This document shows positions 40,501 to 49,100 of a DNA stretch of 64,000 nucleotides, piece after piece. Within the stretch, counting starts at the first letter, position 1. The number at the start of each line of letters is the position of its first letter. The stretch is from Halichondria panicea. Its lineage: Eukaryota; Porifera; Demospongiae; Suberitida; Halichondriidae. The stretch lies in contig NC_087385.1 of the NCBI RefSeq assembly GCF_963675165.1, positions 2,728,501 to 2,792,500 on the forward strand. Direction: 5' to 3'. The notes under the pieces are model-generated. The model was not told the DNA's origin, ran no database searches, and worked only from the letters and a program-made list of their open reading frames with translations. Both the position numbers and the translations under genes were made by a program.

Positions 40501-41226
40501 AGAATTTTGCTCTCAAGGTGGAGGAGCTACTCAGTAGCATCACTTTCCCAGAGTATAGGCAAATGATCGTTGAGGTAATCCATAAAATTATACAATGACT
40601 CTTAGAGCAGATTTCTTATAGTTATCGTGAATCAGCTTGCATGTATTGTGCTGCTTTCACCTCCTTTGTTGCATTACATCGATCTGATTGCATGGGTATT
40701 ACTGTACGTGCATAGCTACTGATGGTGGTATCAACAGTACTCGAGAGAAATCCAGAAGTAATTATCAAAGGATCAATAAATTTAGACGAGGTACGTAATT
40801 AGTATACACAGCTTTGTTTTTTAAAATACTGTGTGTTTCTTTGTCATACACTGCAAAGTGAGAGTCTTGATTTTGATTAATAGTTGTTGCAAAACTCAAT
40901 GGATCTACACTCCGTTGATATCGAGCACTTCAATGAAGGCACAGATGGTGGCGAAAGTTCTGTCTGCTACAAGGTAGGCAACTATTACTTGTTCGATCAG
41001 AGTAGCCAAAACTCTTAGCATTATTATTCCAGGTAAATACATAACAAGTATATGTTCTTCCTACCAGTATTTAACTCATTTTATGTTTCCCTAGGCTGAC
41101 AGTTTCTATGCACTGTTTCCCGATGGTCAATGTGGAAGTGCTTCATACATCGCCAGGGCAGTGGTTAACAAAGTGCTTCAAGAGGGACTTAATTATGACC
41201 CATCGAAGGCTTGCAGTATCAGCTAG
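22599..41226 (+). CDS. PHKB: Phosphorylase b kinase regulatory subunit beta
   Basis: Regulatory subunit of the kinase that activates glycogen phosphorylase (family knowledge). Thirty-two exons: 22599-22653, 23685-23814, 24339-24438, 24600-24707, 24757-24816, 24962-25098, 25161-25425, 25651-25761, 26142-26199, 26250-26345, 26577-26744, 27021-27171, 27476-27572, 28088-28171, 28227-28328, 28741-28823, 28990-29166, 30085-30259, 30509-30559, 30697-30778, 31034-31091, 39038-39128, 39298-39426, 39529-39605, 39733-39787, 39843-39916, 40118-40185, 40265-40326, 40467-40574, 40716-40790, 40884-40973, 41095-41226. They give 1102 residues. Motifs: [49 protein letters not shown]-like [47 protein letters not shown] and [18 protein letters not shown]. 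The ending matches beta rather than alpha subunits. The C-terminus CSIS is a prenylation CaaX box. Exon 22 follows a 7.9 kb intron. Confidence 0.95.
23275..23545 (+). repeat. Dispersed repeat family C, copy 1
   Basis: GGCTGTGAGTCTTTTGTTAA, CATAGCAGGCTAAGGGTAGC, GGGCTAGAAACCTTC, CACTTCC-TTCG, GCGCATGCGCAAGCAGTCG and GGCCTGGGATCGAGG occur in order. The reverse complement of this order occurs at 55703-55960 in a MAF1 intron. This copy lies in PHKB intron 1. Confidence 0.75.
27256..27430. repeat. Foldback with TACCG-type end
   Basis: Begins TACCGAATAACGGGTAATTT and ends with the imperfect inverse CGAAAATAACCTGCTATACG. It lies in a PHKB intron. It is probably a degraded relative of the TACCGTA elements. 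Confidence 0.45.
27762..27927. mobile_element. MITE-like element, TACCGTATATTTCGAGG termini
   Basis: TACCGTATATTTCGAGGCAC at the left; the right end runs through AAATTTTGTGTTTCGACC to GCTATACGGTA, imperfectly inverted. 166 bp, in a PHKB intron. A related degraded element is at about 54533-54620 in MAF1 (it ends CCCGCTATACGGTA). Confidence 0.55.
28489..28680. repeat. 192 bp foldback in PHKB intron
   Basis: The arm starting AAAAGAAGAGAGGGCATGCA is matched by the inverse TGCATGCCCTCTCTTCTTTT at the far end. Further in, GCAGAGTTCAAACGTGGGCG pairs with CGCCCACGTTTAAACTCTGC. The centre is ATTTTTAGCA/AAATTTTAGCA. Just before it is a tandem GTGATAGCAGCTAGGATT. The transcript could form a long double-stranded stem. 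Confidence 0.7.
29265..29360. mobile_element. Palindromic 96 bp element, TACCGTATTACTAGAA termini
   Basis: Left TACCGTATTACTAGAATATT, right CATTCTAGTAATACGGTA, with the internal phrases TTGATCA and CTCGCAAA. A diverged copy is at 62630-62718 and a half copy at about 13856-13919. In PHKB intron. Confidence 0.7.
29393..29625 (+). repeat. Dispersed repeat family A, module 1
   Basis: AGAGCACTAAAGTGCAAACC through AACTAAACCAGACT, CATGCTGAAACATTTGAGAA and GGATCACAGCAAAGAA to TATGGCTCC. It is repeated with the same order at 47422-47655, and a reverse fragment (GCACTTCAGTGCTTTAGTTA) is at about 52890-52915. It precedes module 2 in the same order in both full copies, so the two modules form one element of at least 600 bp. 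Confidence 0.7.
29777..30008 (+). repeat. Dispersed repeat family A, module 2
   Basis: Copy of the GCCTCGGGTAA family, here ending CACGCCTCAGGTAA, about 75 bases before the acceptor of PHKB exon 18. It includes TTTTGCTCGCTTTTATTCGA and GACATCCAGGTGAG. Confidence 0.7.
31092..32528. other. PHKB intron 21, left part
   Basis: Holds repeat family B (31384-31700) and a TGTGTGTG/TCTGTCTG microsatellite at about 31424-31462. The rest is AT-rich with fragments such as TTTCGCGAAATTTTTAACCG near 32170. No PHKB exon is missing here: the residues encoded at 31034-31091 continue directly into those at 39038. Confidence 0.6.
31384..31700 (+). repeat. Dispersed repeat family B, plus copy
   Basis: Starts GCCTCGAGGCGTAGCC, passes through the GT/CT microsatellite, then GGCTTTTAACCACGTTCTCT, TTGGATTTTGATTCGTGGATT and GTTGCAGTCTCTTCAGA. 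It matches 63395-63640 (+) and, in reverse, 6775-6995 and 20720-20960. Confidence 0.7.
32529..36503 (-). CDS. Giant beta-helix ectodomain, multipass membrane protein (nested gene)
   Basis: A single open frame of 1324 residues. Residues 1-26 look like a signal peptide. Residues about 90-650 carry repeats of the type FxxN followed by GGAI or a variant (GGAICVEF about 396, GGAIFWW about 466, GAGIFFD about 582, GGGMIV about 621), with many N-glycosylation sequons. That is a right-handed parallel beta-helix of the polymorphic outer-membrane-protein kind. A Cys-rich stalk follows (about 818-920, with [11 protein letters not shown]). About ten hydrophobic segments lie between 922 and 1268. A basic cytoplasmic tail of about 55 residues ends in [10 protein letters not shown] know no named family for the whole architecture; a sponge surface receptor or adhesion protein is inferred. 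It lies entirely within one PHKB intron, on the other strand, and has no visible intron of its own. Confidence 0.88.
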   Translation of the reverse strand: MHAWCFLAGCSKYIIWITYLVTLCAGSEYWVRQNSTVDCPAAVLNERCVTIFDMARNNSKYFVSNTIINFLSGVHIINADNGTATAGVWIGTIDSVFTGQRTTNITLIGSQSGNTVIHCNSTQVGFSFLNVVNVIISQLKIQHCGFDIMKNNGYEHMSEHYLVPSTIAYATLLIVNASHVMIQGVDILNSTGIGLLALEMRDEFIVERCNFQGNCDNSIVNALGGNAYIEMAYKECSLTIQESRFSDTLATKEISLNRGEHEVVKGNFSNKIVQQIKSLTENSLRKGYHSLKLSDQRSAGLTIDAGGANVTIINCRFINNTAQSGAHLLLGISESPSITVKNCSFLRGTSLRNRGGVCITYIGKIKPVHYLTNNIQRLNLSINLTDSLFKNQFGGAICVEFKQDGPNLDHNSKVRLVMQNIVFTDNIATRGAALQLSIRSVFPYANISVVDCQFNRNAALNYGGAIFWWTETTKTYSGNFTILSSNFSTNIADSGSAVSLTSTHSHQKGMPVYIHNCIFNNHSTSANDDTGVVIQVTTTRLFLSESKISDNICRGIYLIHESTLQICGNVWITRNQAKAGAGIFFDCLPVKCSTSTDVSQLKLEKYAQLYINDNIASDYGGGMIVKTGPQMCFFQVADTDPKSLGKIHMSGNSAAIAGTAIYGGDLDQCFLRATKETLRAELFWTIFNITERYTAPSLLASQPYKVCFCNISIRHNCVSQFSVKVFPGQAFQVQVIGVGQYNYSSPSVIRVVVPPGVEVGKQQVAQEVKTYCTSLLYTLQTLEKSIAFELFVETPFSLISYLPAAEPATVVATILDCPLGFHLQKKSQTCDCLPQLIRKGVTCDIDTQTVGRSNSLWIGNYSNNVVAHNNCPFDYCNQSTMSFRLSNQDDQCNWNRSGLLCGACKDGFSIMLGTSKCQKCSNTYLLLLIPILLAGFGLVIFLLKCNFTVSVGTINGLIFYANIIQVNKNIFFSSHPPGIMSTLSYVLSLLIAWINLDLGIEVCFANNLGTFGHTWLQFLFPIYIWCIIGLLIIVCRYSTTVSRLAGSNTVSVLATLFLLSYTKLLRTTLNAFSLLVITDPNDTAHLRWLLDANYGYLQWPHLGLFLVALFTLVFHLIPFTVLLLLGPALQAHTNYRALAWVNKIKPFLDAYHGPYKTKYRYWTGLMLFVRVFLMTVFAANALGDPKINLLTIMITTLVLLIVWIKVGRIYRKSPVNVLELVYLINIEIFAMITFYLKNGSNTEGQQQILSLIAVGSAFVVFIIVLICHCYTKLVQTKIVRKLHKKVKRNIQLQNVQPEEPQMKARSMSPTRTEINLRELLLAEQ
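36557..36810. repeat. Direct tandem duplication upstream of the nested gene
   Basis: The unit GCATTGTTGTAT(C/T)GTGGCTGC ... AATGATTAAA ... TTTCAATTCAG(C/G)ACGTAGG(C/T)AC AACTGTCCCAGGCATCAT occurs at 36557-36690 and again at 36703-36810, with small gaps. It begins about 55 bases upstream of the start codon, so it could duplicate promoter elements. Confidence 0.7.
37779..37851. repeat. Hairpin inverted repeat
   Basis: GTATCTATGGTTATAGTGTC and its inverse GACACTATAACACATAGATAC flank a 28-base loop. It lies in the long PHKB intron. Confidence 0.6.
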
Positions 41227-41708
41227 ACTCTATCGTTTTTATACGTACAAATCACCTTTATTATTGTGCATATCATATTAAACAGTAACTCGATTGTAAC
41301 AAAAGCAGGGACTTCTATGTATAACTGTTATGATATTGGTTTCACGTTGTTGTTGTTATTACAAAACATGATGCACTGGGGCCTGTTGTTTGAGGCTAAG
41401 CACTACAAGTAGCTCCTACGACGTACTACAGTGCGTTTAAAATTGAGTTGCACTCAAATATTGTGAGAGCTGTGTCCATATAATTATTGTAGCCAAAAAT
41501 AGGTTCTATCTAAGATTGGCCAGCAGCTATACTTCTACAGATTTAACATTATTTTTCCCGTGTTAAGATAATAGAGGATACATGCATGCAGGTATAATAA
41601 TTATCTATCACAATAACTAATACATAATATATGCACAAGAGTTAATCATTGGCTGAAAGCCACCACAGCTATAGATATTTGCTATTCGATTTGTGGAGCT
41701 CATTAATT
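41227..41708. other. Convergent spacer, PHKB to GPCR gene
   Basis: 3' UTR territory for both genes. ATTAAA at about 41277 is a plausible poly(A) signal for PHKB. No gene is seen. Confidence 0.5.
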
Positions 41709-42911
41709 CTAATCAACAGTAGCATTTTCATTGTCGATTTGTTCCTGGCCATAACGTTCAATCTCGGAATGATGAGAAAACTGTAATTTTGGCCTGTGGT
41801 GCGCATTAACATTATTGGAGCTATCTGTTTCGTTGAATGTGGGATTTTCACTAATGAATACTGCGATTCTTGCTGATTTCTTGGTATATTTAAAAGCACT
41901 TAGTTCAGGGCTTTTGGGCGAAGAAGTGTCATATTGTCCGTTAGATTCAGGCATGAGTTCACACTTGAACAATCCTTTGAGTCTGTTTCGGTATCGTTTA
42001 TTGAACGCAATCAACAAAACAGGGTTGAGAATCGGTAGCACGTGGAAGAAAAGAAATAATATGTAGAGCAAACTTAGTATCTCATTTTCCATACCAGTTC
42101 TAAGAAGTTCTATCAGCCGTACTATTGAAAGCGTATTAGTTACGAAACCACAAGCAAACTGGAAGAACGTGATAACTGCAAGAGACTTGGCTGCCCGTTC
42201 TTCAGCAGAGCAAAATACTGGTCGATCTCTCAAATTTATTCTGAAAGATGTTTCCGACAACATACGATACTGAGAGCGTAGCTTATCGAGGGCATTTAGC
42301 TCCTTCAGAATGAAACCATAGTAAATGAGAGTAATGATAACAGAAATATTGCTCAAGAGTATGCCTATAAAATCAACAGTGATTGAAGGGATATCAGAAT
42401 CAGTAATCTCACCGAAACAATTTGACCACGACAAACTGTCGGTTGCAGAGATTTGTGTGATAGCCCAGATAGTACCGGGAAGTGACACACCGATCGCTAT
42501 TAGCCAAAGGATTATACTTTTGATGAGAGAATTTCTTTTTTTGACTTTTGAATAGGTTGAAGGATGAATCACAGCTCTGTATCGGTCACGAGCAATTACC
42601 AAATATGTCATCGCTGTAGCATTTGTCGTCAGTCGATATACGAATTGGTTGATAGAGCACACAGCACCCCCAAAAATCCATTCGCGAACAGGCAATGTCA
42701 CAATCAAAGTAAAACCATAGAAGCATCTTATAAGATATGCCACTGCCAGTGAGAAAAGATAGATGTTGGTACTGTTAATGACTTTGTAGGCTTTGCAGAT
42801 TAGTGCGAGTAGCATGGTATTGGATACTACCGCAACAAGGAACACAGTCAAGAGGAATGGTTCAAATAGAATAGCCACAACAGGAACTGTGACAAGCGTT
42901 GTATTGTCCAT
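41709..42911 (-). CDS. Rhodopsin-like (class A) G protein-coupled receptor
   Basis: Intronless, 400 residues, seven hydrophobic segments. The N-terminus has a glycosylation sequon (NTT). TM1 carries Asn31 in VVSNTMLL. Cys85 (GAVCSIN) and Cys165 (SWSNCFG) can form the usual TM3-ECL2 disulphide. The TM3 end is ARDRYRAVIHP with an intact DRY (109-111). TM6 (FFQFACGF) lacks the CWxP signature. TM7 reads NPVLLIAF, so the NPxxY tyrosine is missing. The tail is long, polar and Ser/Thr-rich (about 320-400). The ligand is unknown. Upstream, TATATATATATATA at about 42964-42978 lies 55-65 bases from the ATG and could be a TATA-like promoter. It is in tandem with WWOX, 257 bases downstream of its stop. 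Confidence 0.88.
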   Translation of the reverse strand: MDNTTLVTVPVVAILFEPFLLTVFLVAVVSNTMLLALICKAYKVINSTNIYLFSLAVAYLIRCFYGFTLIVTLPVREWIFGGAVCSINQFVYRLTTNATAMTYLVIARDRYRAVIHPSTYSKVKKRNSLIKSIILWLIAIGVSLPGTIWAITQISATDSLSWSNCFGEITDSDIPSITVDFIGILLSNISVIITLIYYGFILKELNALDKLRSQYRMLSETSFRINLRDRPVFCSAEERAAKSLAVITFFQFACGFVTNTLSIVRLIELLRTGMENEILSLLYILFLFFHVLPILNPVLLIAFNKRYRNRLKGLFKCELMPESNGQYDTSSPKSPELSAFKYTKKSARIAVFISENPTFNETDSSNNVNAHHRPKLQFSHHSEIERYGQEQIDNENATVD

Positions 42912-43168
42912 CTCATGCAGTGAGCCTTGGTGTATTTTGTTCTGCGTGAGTAGTGCATGTTGTGTATATATATATATACAGTTGTGACCTGGCTGGCCTA
43001 TTGGCGCTAAAGAAATTAATGCTCACGTGAAAATCTTAGAGTAGGTTTCAGTGCATTCTGGATCTAAATGCATCACATTGTGCACAGTCACACCTTGCAA
43101 CAATTTTAGCACCTTAAACATAAGAATATTAAACACAAACTAGCATAATACTACATAATCCACATCAT
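42912..43168. other. Short spacer between WWOX and the GPCR gene
   Basis: Both genes are on the minus strand. This 257-base gap holds the WWOX 3' UTR and the GPCR promoter, including a TA microsatellite. No other feature is seen. Confidence 0.5.
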
Positions 43169-46100
43169 TTAGTCTGTGTTTTGTTGTGCAATAATCTGTT
43201 CACTAAGTTCCCAGAGAGCTACCGCAGTGTTAGAATCCTGAGCCTCACCAGAAGGCTCCACTGGCCAGCAGTCACTCATGTACATTCCACTGATATCATT
43301 CATACTTGGATGAGCAGCACAGTACACTATCGTTGAAGCTGCCTGATCCTATAGCATTCAGAAAGGAGGGGTTAAAACCGTAGATACTGCTTGTCACAAA
43401 TGATTGGTTACAGCTTGGTGTCTAGCTTGGCAGAGAAAACTCTCGATCTGTACTAAACGAAGAAAACTTTGTATTCTAGCATTGTACAATGTACATGCAA
43501 AGGAGTAATATGACAAGCTATAATTTAAAGCAGTTTGTTCCTAGGTATCTATGGGATTAGAAGCCTCCAAGCGCAATTGGCTTATAAATGCCATATAATT
43601 ATACCTCTTAAACTAGTACGTACTACCCATACAAATTAAGTTTGTTCTGTAGATGTTGTACGTTAACTCACCACGGATTTTGTAAAAAGTCTAGCAGCAG
43701 TAAACGCAGCTTGATAAAGGTATCCTGCATTACAGGATAGGCCAGTTGGCAACAGGTTTCCAGGGTGTACAGCATTGCAGGAAATTCCATCCTCGACATT
43801 CCTTCTATGGTATTCCAGTGTAAATAGGAGGTTGCAAAGTTTCGAGGCCCCGTATGCTGTAATAGCACTGTACTTTTTCGTTGTAGGGTGCTGCAAGAAC
43901 TGTAGATCTAGCTGTGACGAGTTATATGAAGGGTACCTGGAGCAATAGAAAACACGTCACTAGACCAAGGTGTTAATTACGAACACCTACAAAAGCTTCT
44001 TACAAACAAGAGAGCAAATTCTCTAACTTGTCCAATGCAATATGTTGCAACTGACCAGTGTGACTCTGAGGTGACAACCACAACACGAGAAGGCTTTGAC
44101 CGCTTCAGCACTGGGGTGAGGAGGTTGGCAAGGTAGAAATGGCCGAGATGGTTCACAGCAAAATGCTGCTCCAGCCCATCAACAGTTTTACTTGATGAAA
44201 AAATATACATTTGAACAAACTACATATGTACATAGGAGGGACGTACTTGTAACCATACATTCACCGTAAGCTCTATCTCCACTACACACCTACGTATCAA
44301 TCAAATTGTCATGGCAGGTTAAACATACCTCAGAGGCCCACCAAACACGCCAGCATTGCAGACTAGAATATGCAGCGGTAACTCTCTGGAAATGAACGCT
44401 TTGGCCAACTCTTTCACTGAGTGCAGAGACCCCAGGTCAACCTTCATAAACTCAACTTGGGCATTTTTCTGTAACAATATCGAAAAAGACAGGCATTGCA
44501 TCATAGCGACAATCTGCTCTGAAGCAAGTACATGTATACAGCAGAATAGACGGTAATTTTCACAAATTGGCTATCTATTGTGTGCATTAAATAGTTTCGC
44601 GGTATAGACATTACATCGAAATTTGTCGGTGCCTTAAAAATGTTGAGCCTTTATCAGTATTGCATTCACGACTACAAGCCCAGATTACGCTACATATAAG
44701 AATCAGGCTTATTATGCTGGTCGCACCCAACTCACATGAGCCTTATTCAACTTTGTGATCGCGTTGTTGGCCTTAATCTCATTTCTGCTAGCGATAATCA
44801 CATGAGCACCACTTTTAACCATAGCGAGGGCTGTTCGGTAACCTGCGTTGATACAAAACTCAGGTATCTTGCAATTTTTTACATTTATATAAGTAAGACT
44901 AGTGTATGGTGAGTTTTCTCTGCATTATTTTACATACAAGATACGACATTAATGTATTAATTGCTTTTATTGGTATACTTACCAATTCCTGAGTTCCCTC
45001 CGGTAATCATTACCACTTTGTCAGAGAGATCCACATCCTTCAACACTTTATCCGCTCTGACTAAAGAACTAAACGAATTGCGAATACTACGATAATCTTG
45101 AATACCAAATCGCTTGGGAAAGTCATCCACCACTTTTGAAAACAACCGAGGGTCCACATGTGATCGAATTTGTCCAAAATGACTAAAACACGTACCAAAA
45201 CAGAACATAAATTAAAATTGAGATGATAACAACAATCACACTTACTCCACATACACAAGCGAGTTATCATCATCCCTGTACTTTTGCCAACCATAAGGAA
45301 GACCTGAGAAGTAGCATCATAAGTAGTAATTCGGGTAATATTAATTCCTTTGATTTACACAGTCTGTTGTCATAAATTGGCACCTCAGGGCTACAGGGAA
45401 AAATACTTATGGCTCATATTTTGGTTCCTCATTATGAGTAGCCATGAGAAAAGGTGAATTAATGACAAAACGGAGATTGTCCTTCGAAAATTTTGCCTGT
45501 GTGCTTGCAGAATGAAACTGGAAGTGGTTGAGGAGGTACGTAAAGTACCTGCTTTAGAGACAAGGGAAGGGGTTGAGCGTTGCTAATTGCACCACGCCTA
45601 TTCCGTATTCAAGGAGACAGAGGCCAGTTAAATATCGGGAAACGGTCATTTGCAGCAGCTGGCATAGAAGAGAGGGGCTGCTCTAGAGCAATGAGTGGAC
45701 AGTACTAGTACGTTGTCCGTTCAGCCTGGTACTGCAGTGATGCAGGAATGGAGGGAGGACTTGACTAATTTAGAGAAAAAGGGAGGGGTGGTGGTTCTTT
45801 TTTTCCCGTTCTGCACCGTTTGCTTAAAGAAAGGCTGGCTGCTCATATTTACATTTGAATATCAAGCCCCTTTGTACAGTGTTTGGTATAGCTATGGTGG
45901 GCTGTGGTCATACAAGCTAGGCAATCAGATAGGACATACAAACGGGCTCTAAATCACGCCTGTTTTCGGAGCTACTTTTGATTGTCCATAACTTGTGTTG
46001 CAACGTCCGATTTCCTTTAGTGGCTCTTTGATAGTGCTACAATAATTATGGTGGGGGTTAATATCGGGCCTGTACATGTACATGCATATCAGATACAGTG

Positions 46101-49100
46101 CATCGGGGTTTATGGCTGCAAATCACAACTATATCCTCCAGGTTGAGAGTTTTACAGTCATAAACCACTTTGTATCGTACAACTAATAGAGGTACAGTGT
46201 ACATGTAATGTGTATGAAGCAAACCTGGTGACACTCTGTAATGGTAGCCATTAGTCGGATGGGACCACTGGGTTGTTTTGCTCTCATGACTGCAGCAGAA
46301 GGAACACAACAGAGTAACCGTTAAGTAACACATTATTACTACATGTACACTCTACAGATTAATTCCTCACAATGGCGCTTAACCCGTAAATCCTCAACCT
46401 CCACCCTACCCTACCCCTACTTGTACAGTGTTTGTAGCTTTTAATGCTTAAATGAGCATACGGAAAGAGGACAAGAATCAAGCCACATACTGCCACTGGA
46501 ACATCAGCAGCTAAAATAAGACATTCCAGGCTGCTTGAATAAACCGCATCCCACTGACCACGTGTGACCACTGTAGCTACATAATTATATAGAAGCATTA
46601 CATACCATATATCAAGAATCGAATGCGAGGTTAATGGATTGCATGATACTGTACAAGCCTGTATTGCAAACTGCATGCTCACTCTTTGCGGTTCTTTCGA
46701 ATGTGAATTATGCAAAAGTTCGTAATTCGCAATCGAATATACAGTACATACTTGTCGCTAACGCATAACAGACTATGTTACAGTAGCTAGAATTATTATG
46801 TGATTGCAACAGTTATCTGCAATTTATTCCGTGTTTGATAATGATGTCATTGGACAAACGCTGAAATGGCTATTTTATTTTATCTTCTGCTCTTGCTCAC
46901 ACTCTCCTGTGTTGAAAAGCCAGGTATGCATGGTCCTGGGCCAGCCCTATTCTCCGGGGCAAAATCAAAGAGAACTGAGAACTTCCCCCTTCTTTCTTCC
47001 CCCAAGAGAAAAAGTCTGGTCTCAGACTAGTCTTGAAGGAAAAGCAGCTTGAGGCTACGTCATTTTTGCATGATGTATTGACTGGCAATGGGAAAGTCCA
47101 TCTGTTACCACGTACCAGGCGATTGCCTTCTTATTTGATGGATGAGCTTGTGCAGCAGGTGTCCTTGATTCTTATCCTCAAGTTTTCTCGCTGTTGGGCT
47201 ACCAGTCAAACAACTACATGTACCTGGAATGCACTCATCTCCACATTACTGTAGCTGGATCGAGCAAGAAACCTCATTATCTTTTTGACACTATAATCAT
47301 GCAGTCTTCCTAGACACTTTCTACAGTAGTATACAAAAGACCATCAGTCTCTGAATCTGGGAGTTGAACAAAGCTGCTAACATTCACAAGGATCTGCGCT
47401 ACTTAGTACACTGTAACACTAGAGCACTAAAGTGCAAACCCTCGGCTGGTGATATGATTATAAAGAAACCAGAAATATAATGCAGTGCATATAGTGATGT
47501 TGTTATTACGTATGACTTGCACAGCAACTAAGGAACAATAAAACTAAACCAGACTGGAGGCATGCTGAAACATTTGAGAACAGGTAGTGGTACTATATGC
47601 ACTGTGGATTAGGATCACAGCAAAGAAGCCTGGAGTCTCAGAGAACTATGGCTCCAGGTCCTAGATCCCAGTCAGCTAAAAGCAGGAGCTATAATTCAAG
47701 CTTTCTGCTTTAGGACCCTGTTCCATTGTTCTTGGTATATACAGCATTCTACTTTAGTGACCCTGTTCCATCGCGTTCTTGGTACAGGATCACATCAGTT
47801 ATAAGTAACGCATGTGCAAGTTCTGTTCAAGCTACATTTTGCTCGCTTTTATTTGACAACGAAGCTTTAACACCGAAAGCTGCCACTATCCAAAGTACTA
47901 ACTTGTTGTGTGGAGGCTACTCATGCTGTAAACGCAATGCTAGAACATCCAGGTAAGCAGACCTAGTCACAAGCTTGTTCAAGCTTCTTAGCTTTTGCTC
48001 GACAAAGAAGCTTTAACATAAAATCTGCCACTATTTAAATCAAGATATTGTTGTGTGAAGGCTATCCATGCTGTAAACGCAGTGCTGTGGCATCCAGGTG
48101 AGTAGAAAAGCCAATCACAAACAAACAAACAAATAAACCAAACGACTACTATAAACCGTGGCCGCCCACGCGCCTCGGGTTAATAAACGGTGAAAAAAGC
48201 GTAATAATCAGTACTGTATGTACCGCTAGCTCTTTTCCAACAATCTATTTGGGATTTCCACATAATACCCCACCCACCATCAAAGGGATGGAAACCAAGT
48301 TTTGGGACTTGAAAGCTCTGCAAATATAAACAAGTTTTTCCTGGGGTTTGACGGGCAACATGCATCGTTTTACGATTAAGCCACACACCCTACACAAAAG
48401 TCTACGTTTTTGACTTCTGTTGTTATCTTAGTATCGTTTTAAAACCATTTACCTGCCGAAAGATTATCGCTAAAATTTCAAAATTCAAACTAAATTCGCC
48501 CGATTCACGTGTAGATTTCTGCACAAGTTCTCACCCACTGACCTCAATTTTGTACCCATTGGTAACCCAATCCAGCCACACCCAAACCCACAGGGAAAGA
48601 ATCGTTTGTGACGTATTAATGGCTCAATGGCATGTAGGTAACGGGTTAGTTTTATTGTGGTTGGAGGTATAAGTAGATGATCGGAATGCAATAATTAAAA
48701 GTTATCCGAAAGTAGAATAGCTTTTTATCCTGACCACCCTCCTCTGAGCTCGTATAGTGCAGTGCATGGTAGCTATAGTTTTAGCTGGTGATGCTCATCT
48801 GGAAAGGACTTTTTGGGTATACTGTTATCATCTTGTCTGATCAAGCTGTAAATAATAATGACGGGGGAAAAGGTATCTACATTGTAAGCCTAACATTCTC
48901 TCAGCTATAGTCACTAATAATTGGATTTAAATGTTCTAAATATGAAATGTAACTATAATAATAAAAACATCTACTTACCTTAAGGTGACATAATTATTTT
49001 CACACGTATAATATAATTACCCGAGGCACGTGAACAGCCGCAGGTATAGTAGCCCGTTGGTTTGTTTGTTTGTAACATCTGAGCCTGGTCACCTGGCTCC

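Noticed and set aside
45695..45952. 85-codon plus frame inside a WWOX intron
   Set aside because: No conserved motif, no supporting splice structure, opposite strand within an intron.
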